Source: Ochromonas danica
Lineage: Eukaryota; Sar; Chrysophyceae; Chromulinales; Chromulinaceae
DNA length: 64,000 bases
Direction: 5' to 3'
Assembly (NCBI GenBank): GCA_015146655.1
Contig: VKHL01000114.1
Span: 27,700-91,699, forward strand
In this document: positions 20,738 to 30,344 of the stretch, piece after piece
Numbering within the stretch: position 1 is the stretch's first letter
Layout: every line of letters begins with the position of its first letter
Notes under the pieces: generated by a model
Told to the model about the DNA's origin: nothing
Seen by the model: only the letters and a program-made list of their open reading frames with translations
The model's database searches: none
Translations under genes and position numbers: made by a program

Positions 20738-23311
20738 TTATTTGCGAGTGGCAAGCGGGCAAGTTTTAAAGTGTCTAGGGAGACAACGGCAACCTTTCGC
20801 AACGCCCTCAATTACTGGCTCACGGTTACGAGCATCATAATCATACCAGTCCTGCATATCATCAGAAAATAACTGCATATAAGCTAGCGCAGCCTGCTGC
20901 TCCTCTTTGTCAACCTTATGGGTATGATACTCCATAAGGTTGATAGCAGCGATGAAAGGAGCATCATCCCCATGAATCATCTGGAAATTCATCGCCATTT
21001 CAACTTTGAGGGTTTCTCTCAACATGTCCCGATTGAGGCGATACCAGCTCACTGCATGGAGAAGGATATCGAAAGAAATGTCATCCAAAGCACTATTACC
21101 AAAGCTGTCCTTACGCATGTTCAATAGAGCTTCGATACAAGGCTGCAAGACTGCAAATTGCTCTATAGCTACCTTCTCATCATTTCCGCAACGCTCCAGC
21201 CATGCTTGACCAGAAGTCATCAAGCGTGGAAAACCATTGTTCTCTCTTCCATTGAGTTCTTCAGGATCTGCAAGGATCTTCTTTACCAATCGCTTGAAAT
21301 TGCAAAACATCACTGTGTGATCATGATTCAGTTCGCCAGCACCTACCGCGAATCCTTCAGTAGTACGCGACTTTGTAGTTGAAGGTTCTGCTATAATGGA
21401 TACTCTGTGATCATTAGCGAAACTCATGGCAAACCAATAGTCATCCCGAGTGCCGGGCGGTAATCCTTCAAACCTATAGCAGAACTCTGTGTCATTGACA
21501 CTAACTTCGCAATATCCTTCAATTGTGTCGATCTGAGCACAAAGGATATCACCCGCTCTTAATTTGCGGAAAGATGCTACTTCCGTCCCATGAGCAGCAA
21601 CAATGGTGTAAGAGTTTGAAGAAGAGCGATCATCACTCATACCCCATGTCAAAGCTGTGCGGCCTACTCCATCGGAGCTCGAGTTGGCCATACCCTTCTT
21701 CGCCACTCCAAAGGTCAACCAATTGCTCGTCTTTGGTGCTGCATCAATAACGACACGGAACATGGATCTTTCAGAGGTTAGCAAAGCAAAAGCAGCTGGA
21801 TAGCATGAAACACTTCCAACACGCTCCACAGTCGTGTTGTCATTGGAATAGGTCAGATCCGTATTAGAGATGGCTCGATTCCATTCAAAAGCACAAGGAG
21901 AATGAATAAAAGCTGGCTTGACGGAATTCACTTTCTGATTCCCATAAATGTACAGAAACTGCTTGGCTGAACGCTCTTCTAAATCATCCAATCCAGCAGC
22001 ATAATCTTTGCCATGCTCTTCGATCCAAAGTTGAACACTGCGGAGAAGCCGACCATCAACTCTATCCTCTGCTCTAGAACCAAAGCGACGAGAAGCCTGG
22101 ATATAGCGCTGAGCGAATGCTGGTCTCTCCTTTGGATCAGGAACAAGTGAGAGGAAAATTGACTTCATCGCTTTAGCATTTTCGTCTCGGCATTTTTCAA
22201 CCGCCTTCAAATTCTCGCCTTTCCATATTTCAGCAGCTTCACGAACTCCATCAGGCATGGTTTCCAAAGGTAAAACAGTAACGCATTGGTTTGGACAAGG
22301 CCAATAAGTAGTTTTGAACCAATTGCGCAGAGCTCGAGTAACCTCCAATCGGTGGCGAATTTGCCATGATCTCGCCAAAATGAGTTGATTCGTGGAACCC
22401 TGCGTGGTGCACAACACTGTGACGCAATGATCGGTTGGATTCTCAGGAAACATCTGGAAAAAGAGAACACATCTTTCAGTATTTTCCTTCTCAGCAGTCC
22501 AAGAAAACTGCTTGCCGCATACGCAAGTAACGTTATTGCAACCATCACCTTTAGCCAAAGCGATTCCACAAGTTGGACAGTTGACAATGGAATTATCAAG
22601 ACCATTGCTCATTTCCAGGCATGTGCGACCATCATGGAAATCCTTCATCTTGCATTTAAAGCAATGCTCTCGCTGGCAGCACAATGTCTTAATGCGCGGA
22701 CGATCACGCAGATAGCGTAAGTGCAGATTGGCTCTTCTCTCGGGATCTACGATGGTGCGAAGTACATCGCGGAATATTTCCCATGCCTCTTGGTCAGGGA
22801 GACTAGGAATCGTAGGGAAATGAGTCTTGAGAACAGCATCATAGGTTTCCTCCAAGGTATTGTTGCCCACCAAATAGGCATGGATAGTCTCCTCGAAGAG
22901 GGCATATCTTCCATCAGCAGAGGCAGCATCTGATAGTAACTTCTTCAAGTTTACGTAACATGCTGCCGTCGGGTCAGACTCATAACCAAGATCTAAGGTT
23001 TTCAAAGAGTGGCATCCACCACAGAGAAATGCAAGCAGCGATGAGGCTAGAGCATTGTACTTGTTCGATAGTTCCACGGGAACGACTTCCTTCCATTTTG
23101 TATAGGATAGAAGCTTTCTCTTCTTGCTTTTATGATGTGAAACACTTGGACAAAGAATAGTTGGACAGGTCCCCATAAAGGAAGATTGCAATGTGGACTC
23201 CATGTAGGAAGTCATGCATCCCCGACATAACATTTCCTCACATTCTTGACAAAGAATGACAGGATCTTCAGGTTCTGATAAACAAATTGGACAATTCTTA
23301 ACAGCTGTCAT
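20738..23311 (-). CDS. RBR-type E3 ubiquitin ligase with SPRY-like region
   Basis: The gene has one exon and encodes 857 residues from the first ATG (23311). RING1 starts at residue 7 (CPICL, then CQECEEMLCRGC). Further zinc ligands follow near 97-100 (CGGC) and 211-231 (CCQREHCFKCK to C231). RING2 is at 245-271 (CPTCGIALAKGDGCNNVTCVCGKQFSW), where Cys258 matches the catalytic cysteine of RBR ligases that forms a ubiquitin thioester. The IBR-like cysteines are split by about 110 residues of helical sequence, which is atypical. Residues about 480-650 read like a B30.2/SPRY domain (RVVIDAAPKTSNWLTFGVAKKGM, then GDILCAQIDTIEGYCEVSVND), presumably for substrate recognition. Membrane segments are absent. 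Confidence 0.75.
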   Translation of the reverse strand: MTAVKNCPICLSEPEDPVILCQECEEMLCRGCMTSYMESTLQSSFMGTCPTILCPSVSHHKSKKRKLLSYTKWKEVVPVELSNKYNALASSLLAFLCGGCHSLKTLDLGYESDPTAACYVNLKKLLSDAASADGRYALFEETIHAYLVGNNTLEETYDAVLKTHFPTIPSLPDQEAWEIFRDVLRTIVDPERRANLHLRYLRDRPRIKTLCCQREHCFKCKMKDFHDGRTCLEMSNGLDNSIVNCPTCGIALAKGDGCNNVTCVCGKQFSWTAEKENTERCVLFFQMFPENPTDHCVTVLCTTQGSTNQLILARSWQIRHRLEVTRALRNWFKTTYWPCPNQCVTVLPLETMPDGVREAAEIWKGENLKAVEKCRDENAKAMKSIFLSLVPDPKERPAFAQRYIQASRRFGSRAEDRVDGRLLRSVQLWIEEHGKDYAAGLDDLEERSAKQFLYIYGNQKVNSVKPAFIHSPCAFEWNRAISNTDLTYSNDNTTVERVGSVSCYPAAFALLTSERSMFRVVIDAAPKTSNWLTFGVAKKGMANSSSDGVGRTALTWGMSDDRSSSNSYTIVAAHGTEVASFRKLRAGDILCAQIDTIEGYCEVSVNDTEFCYRFEGLPPGTRDDYWFAMSFANDHRVSIIAEPSTTKSRTTEGFAVGAGELNHDHTVMFCNFKRLVKKILADPEELNGRENNGFPRLMTSGQAWLERCGNDEKVAIEQFAVLQPCIEALLNMRKDSFGNSALDDISFDILLHAVSWYRLNRDMLRETLKVEMAMNFQMIHGDDAPFIAAINLMEYHTHKVDKEEQQAALAYMQLFSDDMQDWYDYDARNREPVIEGVAKGCRCLPRHFKTCPLATRK

Positions 23312-24355
23312 TTTTAACGCACAATTAATCTCAATCAATTGCTTCTTGTTCTAGGAGAAAAGAACAATGTTCTGCAAATGAAACTTTCTTCTTCAACAAA
23401 AGAAAGAAATTCTTCTATTCACAACCAAGAAAAATATTAGGAATTAAAACCAAATCATCTTAAAGACAATAGAAATAGAAATACAAGAAGAGGAAAGTGA
23501 TCATTACCTTTAATATAAAGGGAAAGAAGAGGAAGAAGGATAAAGATATGTCAATCTCTCTTATGCAGAAGCAGTCTGTCTGTCAGTCTGTCTGTCAGTC
23601 AGCAGTGCCGAGTGAGAGAGAGACAGCAGAGACAGTACAGCGACAGAGCGAGAGAGAGGGCAAAGCGGATCTGTGGGAGACAAACCGGAAGAGGGGAGAG
23701 GGAGAAAAGAACAGTAGGAACCCGATTCCGGGACACCACATTGAAGAAACTAATCCCTCGTCCACCACACGATTTTCACCCTTCTCTACCCAAACAATGT
23801 GTGGTGTCATACGCACATAATATACAATAAATAACAATAATAACATTGTTTCGTTTATATACAGAATTAATGCAAATTAAAGAGATATGTCTTACTCCAA
23901 GTATTAATAATGAAGAATTTATCTAGACTATGTGAAGCAGAGAGTTACTACAGCGCTGTAGTACATAATTAAAAGGGATATTGCATTTGCCTATAGATTT
24001 TAAACTAAACCAATTTTCAGCTTCTGGTAGTGCTTGCTGCAAAAATTTCAATTGACTAACTTCAATATTAAAGAGATTTCCTCATCAAGAAGGAATTATC
24101 CAACCGCTCCCTTGACTAAATAATATCTTCGGACGAAGAGTTTCCATATGTTTCTCCAGTATTCTAGAGAATAGTGCCAGAATCACGCCGTCGACATCAT
24201 GGTAACTAATTTGGGTGACTGAGATCACTAATCTTACTATAAAGGATTAAAACGCATAGGACGAAAACAAAAGACGCTTCGAAGTTCTTACAATGTGTAA
24301 AATTACGATTTACAGTTGCTGCAGTAAAAAGGGATGATTGCCTTATGGCATTGTT
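23312..24355. other. Intergenic, RBR promoter and methyltransferase 3' flank
   Basis: About 1 kb without a supported gene. It has a short CTGT/CAGT repeat (23574-23600), an AG-rich segment (23600-23730) and AT-rich sequence to the right. The small open frames on both strands overlap and look random. Confidence 0.5.
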
Positions 24356-25144
24356 CTACTGCTTGGACTTTCTTGCCTGTACAATATAAAGCGGATCTGT
24401 GATATTTGGAAATGGAGAAAGATCAAGACCTTCAGCCTTTTCAAACCCTCCAGCATAATGAAAGTAAGAGCCAATGATGAAGACATGTTCTGCATCATTC
24501 GTCCTCAACCAGATATTGATGGCCTTTGTGGGGAAGCAACGATTGCTTTGAGAAATAATAGCAAGGCCCCCAGGTTTGAGAACTCTCTGAATTTCCTTGA
24601 ATACCTCAAGTGGCTTAATGAGATAATCTACTGAGACCACCAGCGTCACGAAGTCGAAATTATTTTCAGGAAAGGGCAGTTTTGGGTGGGCATTCAAATC
24701 TTGCACAACAATTTCATTCAACAGGGTATTTCGTGCTAGTTCTTCTCTATTCACACCTAAACCACATACCCGAGAAGGTTGGAAGGAATCAGGAAAGTGA
24801 GAGACCCAAGAAGAGCAGAGATCCAACACTGCAGCTCCATCGAAAAACACTTTGCTGTAGTAAGAGGTGAGAGCTCGTACTGCCTCATCATCAATATGAT
24901 AGACAAATCGAGGTTGCTCATAGAAGACTCCATCACCTGATTCATCTTGTCTACGGAAGTCAGCTGGTCGATATGGCCATTGGGCTGGCCATTGTGGGGC
25001 TTGAAGTACTTTGTCAATTGGAATACGAGCAGCCGAGAGTGCCTTCATGCTTGAGCCAGATTTACTTGGATAAGAATGGAGTAATCCATGAACAGAGGTG
25101 AGGATAATGGATAAGGTAATCCACAATGTTGGCATTTCTTTCAT
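24356..25144 (-). CDS. SAM methyltransferase with signal peptide
   Basis: A single exon encodes 262 residues. Residues 1-20 are a clear signal peptide (TLWITLSIILTSVHG). The catalytic part is a class I SAM-dependent methyltransferase (methyltransf_11 type): motif I AAVLDLCSSWVSHFP, followed by VCGLGVNREEL, VVQDLNAHPKLPFPENNFDFVTLVVSVDYL and RVLKPGGLAIIS. The DLCSSWVSHFP variant of motif I marks a conserved family shared by cyanobacteria, algae and plants, of unknown substrate. With the signal peptide, the protein enters the ER; delivery to the plastid is plausible given the family's distribution, but no Phe follows the predicted cleavage site, so secretion is also possible. Confidence 0.8.
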   Translation of the reverse strand: MKEMPTLWITLSIILTSVHGLLHSYPSKSGSSMKALSAARIPIDKVLQAPQWPAQWPYRPADFRRQDESGDGVFYEQPRFVYHIDDEAVRALTSYYSKVFFDGAAVLDLCSSWVSHFPDSFQPSRVCGLGVNREELARNTLLNEIVVQDLNAHPKLPFPENNFDFVTLVVSVDYLIKPLEVFKEIQRVLKPGGLAIISQSNRCFPTKAINIWLRTNDAEHVFIIGSYFHYAGGFEKAEGLDLSPFPNITDPLYIVQARKSKQ

Positions 25145-25494
25145 TCACTTCTATCTGTGTCAGCTTTTGTTCTGCGTCTGAATTTAGCGTAATTCCTTTA
25201 CTCGTTATTGCGCTATTACACAATAGTCTATTTCATTGAGCATAATCAAAAGGCAAAACGGTAAAAAGTTACCTCCTCAACTGCTGGAGTAGAGAAGTAA
25301 CCTCCATTACCTCTTCACTCTCCATAGGTGGAACAAAGGGTTACCACCACCCTTGTTGGGTAATAACTTAATCTACCCCAGTGGCCTAAATAGTGGTGGG
25401 TTGCAGTCGTCGTCATCCATTTGTTAGTTAATTTTGCCATCGAAATTGTTTATTTTTCTCTTCTTTTCTTTTTACTTCGATACTCAACAAAGTC
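25145..25494. promoter_or_regulatory. Divergent promoter with repeated TTACC motifs
   Basis: 350 nt between divergent genes. The motif TTACC or its close variants recurs (GTTACCTCC, GTAACCTCC, ATTACCTC, GGTTACCACC, and GGTAATAAC) between 25265 and 25375. Similar TTTTACC motifs occur near 26620, 27660 and 29185. Confidence 0.45.
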
Positions 25495-26256
25495 ATGCAT
25501 TTTAAGGATAATGAGACTCGAAAGGCTAGAATTTCCAAGGCCTTGAGAAGACGAGCTCTTCTTAAAAATCCATACTATAAAAATAACATCCTTCCTCCTC
25601 CTCATCATCATCATCATCGATCGTCATTCTCCTGCTCCTCTTCTTCTATCTTGGTCTCTTCTCTTGGCGGTAGTGACCAGAAGAAGGAAGATACTACTAC
25701 CAGTACTACTAATACTATCAATGATAATAATACCAATGAACCAACAAGAACTGAAGCGGAAATCATTCATGTGGAAGAAGAAGAGATGATACAATGCTCG
25801 AAGAAGAACAGGAGGAGGTGAGACTGCTATTACCAATCTAGACTGATAGTGATGACATGATCATGTTGTTTTAATTATTTGTTGTTTTGCCACCCTGCTT
25901 GAATCGTTGAATAGACTAAAATCTTTCATCGTGACTTGAACGATGTCGAAGAGGAGGAGAATGGTATTCGTGATGCTGACGTCGTGCAATCATTAGAATA
26001 TGATGATGATGCAGCACAGCGAGAGGAGCTTGCAGATGTTCGTAGGCTTGACAAAAGTACTCCTCTCTTCGCAAATAGCAAATATACCGTGGAAGATGCA
26101 AGAAGAGATATAAAGCGTTGCTTCAGAAGGCGCAATGCTAGTCGTGCTCTCAAAAAAGAATTTTTGGCAGTTTTCAATGAGCTCTTCTTTTCAAAAGAAG
26201 AAGAAGCAGCAGCGTCCCAACTACAACAACAACCTACTACTAATACTACCGTGTAG
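25495..26256 (+). CDS. Hypothetical two-part gene, splice uncertain
   Basis: Two open segments seem to belong together. The first (25495-25819) encodes a basic N-terminus (NETRKARISKALRRRALL), poly-His, Ser- and Asn/Thr-rich sequence. The second (about 25918-26256) is acidic then helical (NSKYTVEDARRDIKRCFRRRNASRALKKEFL). The only good donor (AGGAG|GTGAGA, phase 2) and acceptor (GAATAG) join out of frame: that splice would stop after about 10 residues (LKSFIVT). Either the true product is only about 117 residues, a different donor is used, or the gene carries a frameshift. I do not recognise a family. Coordinates cover both segments. Confidence 0.4.
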
Positions 26257-26676
26257 CAGCATCATATAGCAGTGGTAGTAGTGGCGATACTACCAGCAAC
26301 AGCGTGCAGCATCATTACTATGTGGTTTTGCTTTCTTTCTTCTTTTTTCTCTGATGATTGTCTCTTCTTCTTCTGTTGTCTATTTCTTGTTAATAACCTC
26401 GTTTCAAAGTCATTTTTGAGCAGTCATTTCTAATTGGTAAATTGAAGCAGTTTCTGAAATGAATTTTGAATTGAAGATCACGAAAGCATTCCGTGTGACG
26501 GAGTAGAAAATTAATCACGAAAATTATATTCTAGTAGGTGAGCTGAGTAACACCCCTATCAAGCTTACTCCTCATTCCGACGGTAAATGTTTACGGGATT
26601 GCCATCACAGTTGATTTAGTTTTACCTCTTTTATTATTATTTTACCTCGTTTTACCCTTTTCTGTTTTTTAAGGAG
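26257..26676. other. Intergenic, duplicated promoter-like sequence
   Basis: AT-rich region. Near 26618-26658 it has TTTTACCTC, TTTTACCTCG and TTTTACCC motifs like those upstream of the intact SOUL gene (27655-27702), which suggests that the duplication which made the downstream pseudogene included part of the promoter. Confidence 0.4.
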
Positions 26677-27098
26677 ATGAAGCTCATTAACATTTGTCTA
26701 GGTAATTGCTTGTTACTGTAATACTATAAGCAGTTATTATCAAGCTTCTAGATGTCCAAGGAGATGGTCTTCTTCCTATCGCCATGGTCATCGCCCTCTC
26801 TATGAGAGAATGAAGAAGTCCCAACATGATGACGTGGTGGTGCGCACTCTATACTATTAGTATACTTCTTTCCCTGAATTAGTTCACACTCACTGTCTCT
26901 CTTGTTTTCTATGGCACAAGGGTGGAGAATGAGAATAGGCAACAACATCAAGTCATACAACAGTTAAGACAGAGTCGTAAGCAACAAAGTGGCGAAGCAG
27001 AATCTGCTTTACAAGAAGTGGGACAATTAAGAGTTACAAACCAGCAACTAAAATAAGAACTACAAGAGGCACAACTTAAGCTTATCAATAACAATTAA
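26677..27098 (+). pseudogene. Chimeric pseudogene: SOUL 5' end plus coiled-coil exon
   Basis: Bases 26677-26850 nearly duplicate the first 187 bases of the intact SOUL gene (27739-27925), including its signal-peptide ATG. They carry about 15- and 3-base deletions; the larger removes TGGTGTGTGGTGGCA, leaving CTAGGTAATTG. After 26850 the homology ends. At 26922-27098, preceded by an acceptor-like CACAAG, an unrelated segment reads as a Gln-rich coiled coil (VENENRQQHQVIQQLRQ) with one in-frame TAA at 27054. Two unrelated gene pieces are thus fused and degraded. The product, if any, is not functional. Confidence 0.75.
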
Positions 27099-27392
27099 TT
27101 AGCTGTAGCCAATAATGGTGCTTCATCAACATTCATTGATCTGCTGGGTAGAGAAAGGAACCCAACCCAATAGGCCATCAATTGCACACGCCCAAGCTGA
27201 AAGTATCACTTCGATCTCGGAATTGATTGAACTGAGCCAACAATGTCCATAATGCCTTTCTTCAAGGTTGGAGAGCCATACGCCATCAATCACAAAATTA
27301 CTTTTCGGCTTTATCCAGTAATTCATCATGTCAACCGAGTTTATTACAATGATACGCTGGGCAACATCAGTTTGATTTAATAATTCATTGCG

Positions 27393-27634
27393 ATCATCAT
27401 ACGCAATAATCGAACTCATCGCCCCGCGTCGTACCACGCCATGGCAGCAAGCAGGGGCAGTTAGAGAACCGCTTGGCTAACGAGCGCCTCGTTTGCGAAT
27501 CGCTTTGTGAGCACGGCATCGTTGTTGAAGGTCTGGGGCGCCTGACGTTTGCAAGCGGTTCTCTAACTGCCCCTGCTTGCTGCCATGGCGTGGTACGACG
27601 CGGGGCGATGCGTTCGATTATTGCGTATGATGAT
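27393..27634. repeat. GC-rich foldback with 83-bp arms
   Basis: Arms 27393-27475 and 27552-27634 are reverse complements with one mismatch, flanking a 76-nt spacer. The base composition is visibly GC-richer than the surroundings, with CG dinucleotides throughout, so a foreign origin is possible. No terminal transposase gene or target duplication was found. Overlapping minus-strand open frames (27126-27437 and 27397-27639) show no family. Confidence 0.92.
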
Positions 27635-27738
27635 GGCATTTTTTTGTTTCTTTTGTTTTTACCTCTTTATTCCCGATGGATTTGAGTTTTACCTTGTTTT
27701 ACCGTTTTGTCAAGCTTTCGTGTGAAAATAATCAGGAG

Positions 27739-29053
27739 ATGAAGCTCAGTAACATTTGTCTATGGTGTGTGGTGGCAATTGCTTGTTACTGTAATACTAT
27801 AAGCAGTTATTATCAAGCTTCTAGATGTCCAAGGAGATGGTCTTCTTCCTATCGCCATGGTCATCGCCCTCTCTATGAGAGAATGAAGAAGTCCCAACAT
27901 GATGATGACGTGGTGGTGCGCACTCTGACCCAGGAGTATGCTACCTTCTTCCAACCCATGCAAAAGGAGATCTATTCTCCTAATGTCGAGTTTATTGACC
28001 CTCTGAATTCTTTCTCTGGTATCCAAAAGTATCAAGACAATGTCGATTTGTTAGGAGGTAGAGCAGGTCTGGGAAAACAACTCTTTGAAGATGCTTCTAT
28101 AGCTTTACATAACGTAAAGACAATACCAGAGAGTCTGATCATTGAGACGCGATGGACATTACAAGTGACTGTGAAGGTATTGCCGTGGAGACCTCGTGCT
28201 CGCTTCACAGGCATCTCTCGCTATCACTTGCACCCAGACAATGGCAAGATTGTCAAGCAGGTGGACTATTGGGATAGTGTTAACCTTATTAATGGTGTCT
28301 ATTCTATTCAAGATCGAATGGAAGGGGTTAAAGACTTCTGGGCACAAGTCCAACCTTCTCCCTCTGCTTCTCTCGCAGCACCTGAACTACCGGTAACCTT
28401 CTCCTCCTTCACCGCCATCACCTGCTGCTTTATCACTGACTGCTGCTACTTGTCTGTCAAACTAATTCAACGAGTAGTATGAGTTGTTGCGCAGGGCGAG
28501 GTACTATGAGGTTCGTCGCTATCCAGAGATAATTGCAGCAGAGACATCCTATCGCAGCAGACCTGAAGGATATGATCGTCTTGCTTCCTATTGCTCGGGA
28601 TCTAATTCAATTACGAAGAAAGTGGAGTTCTTTGCACCTACACTCATGAAGATAATGGATACTGTGGGAAGTTCAGATGGCAGCAGTGATGGGAGAGTCA
28701 AGGTGATGTCTTGGCCGCTGCGCTACCTTCTTCCTGGACAAGACCAACCCTTCCTAATAGACAGCTTGCCCGAGCCTTCTATCCCTGGGGTCAACATTGT
28801 TCGCCATCCTTCTAAAGTGGTTGCCGTGTTAAAATTTGAACGTCCAGCCACAGAGCCTTCGGTGAAGCAAGCCACTGAAGAACTGACGATTGCCTTGCAG
28901 AGAGATGGCCTACTCGAGACTACCCTCGCCAGTAGCAACGGCGATCGTACTAACCGATCTCTGATTGTGGGGCAATTTGATGCACTTTTCTCATTAAACA
29001 AGAGAAGGAATGAGGTCTGGATTGAATTGACCACTCATCCTTGGAGCCAATAA
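27739..29053 (+). CDS. DUF2358-SOUL heme-binding protein, probably plastid
   Basis: Two exons, 27739-28392 and 28478-29053 (85-nt intron, phase 0), give 409 residues. Residues 1-22 form a signal peptide (LCVVAIACYCNTIS-like hydrophobic stretch). Residues about 60-190 match DUF2358, a SnoaL-like fold (TQEYATFFQ, then YSPNVEFIDPLNSFSGIQKY and RWTLQVTVKVLPWRPRARFTGISRYHLH). From residue 218 the SOUL heme-binding domain starts (RARYYEVRRYPEIIAAET, RPEGYDRLASYCSGSN, EFFAPTLM). The same two-domain order occurs in the Arabidopsis chloroplast protein HBP5, so plastid tetrapyrrole handling is the best guess. No Phe follows the signal peptide, so the plastid route is inferred. The 5' end has a degenerate copy at 26677. 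Confidence 0.87.
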
Positions 29054-29119
29054 TTAAATGAATGTTGTGTAAGTCGAATAAGACAATAAACAATAATTGA
29101 TTATAGTTTTCGTTTCTTC

Positions 29120-29124
29120 AGAGA

Positions 29125-29159
<35 letters not shown>
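29120..29159. repeat. (GA)n microsatellite
   Basis: About 20 GA units with one interruption lie between the SOUL gene and the NuSAP-like gene, probably in the promoter of the latter. Confidence 0.9.
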
Positions 29160-29324
29160 TTGGGGTTTGTCCATTTCCTTCATTTTACCACATTTTACCA
29201 TATTATAGCAACTGGTAGATGCCCCGTTCGTTATTAAGTTAAAGGGGTGACCGTTGATTCTCTCCTCTCGTCATCGTCTTTCTTCTGGTTTTGGTCGAAG
29301 AGTGGTGGGAATACATCATAAAGC

Positions 29325-30268
29325 ATGACATTAACAATGAAGGCTCTAGAAGAACTATCAAGAAAAGAATTACAAGCGCTTGCTAAAACTCATGGCATTA
29401 AAGCTAACTTGAGCAATGTGGCTTTGATTGCTGCTCTTCAACAACTAGAACAACAACAACCATCTCGTTCTTCTCCCTCATCCCCTTCACATGAAGGCCA
29501 AGATGAATCTGTTACTATGGTAGAACAACAACCTGTGGAAGTTGTGGAGGTTAGTCTTCCTTCCCAGCAGTGTGTGGAAGATGTGCCGACCACTGCCACT
29601 GTGAGAGAGACTGCCAATGCTGTTGATGCTGTCGTTGACCACAATGAGAACAAGAAAGAGTTCGAGATAGGGGACGAAGTAGAAGTGAATCTTGATAACG
29701 AATGGGTAGCTGCTACTATCAAACGCCTCAATAAGAACTCCATTCGAGTTACTCTATCTGATGGAAGTAATAAGCAAGTCACAGTGAAGCATGACGATAT
29801 CCGCTACCCATCACCCTCGTTATCATCATCTCCACTGCCTGCCTCTTCTAAGGAGGAGGAGGGGGTAGTGGTTATCTCTTCTTCTCCTGCTGCTACTATG
29901 ATGACTATGGCACACCCTGAAGATGAGATGGTAGTGTTAAATGATATCCTTTCTCCAAATGTCAAGTTAGAGGAGGAGGAAGAAGTGGAAGAAGAAGTTG
30001 ATGAAGTAACGGGGAAGGTACACGAAGAAGATATCAAAATGACATCTCTGGAAGATATTCACCATGAAGCAGAAGTTGAAGCAGAGGAAGAAGAAGAAGA
30101 AGAAGAAGAAGAAGAAGAAGAAGAATATCTTGAAGAAGAAGGATATCTTGAAGGAGAAGGAGACATCACCGCTGAAGATGAAGCTGTCATTGCTGCTATT
30201 GAGGCGATGGTAACAGAAGAAGAAGTCTTAGCCCCTGAGGCAACTCTTCCTACCCAACCTCCACCAAC

Positions 30269-30344
<76 letters not shown>

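Noticed and set aside
27126-27437. 104-codon minus-strand frame in the foldback region
   Set aside because: It reads into the foldback arm, has no family features and no promoter; kept only as part of the repeat description.
27393-27634. Integron attC-like site (CTAAC-like core words near the arm ends)
   Set aside because: Simple-site spacing and the paired core boxes do not fit, and the window is nuclear eukaryotic DNA.
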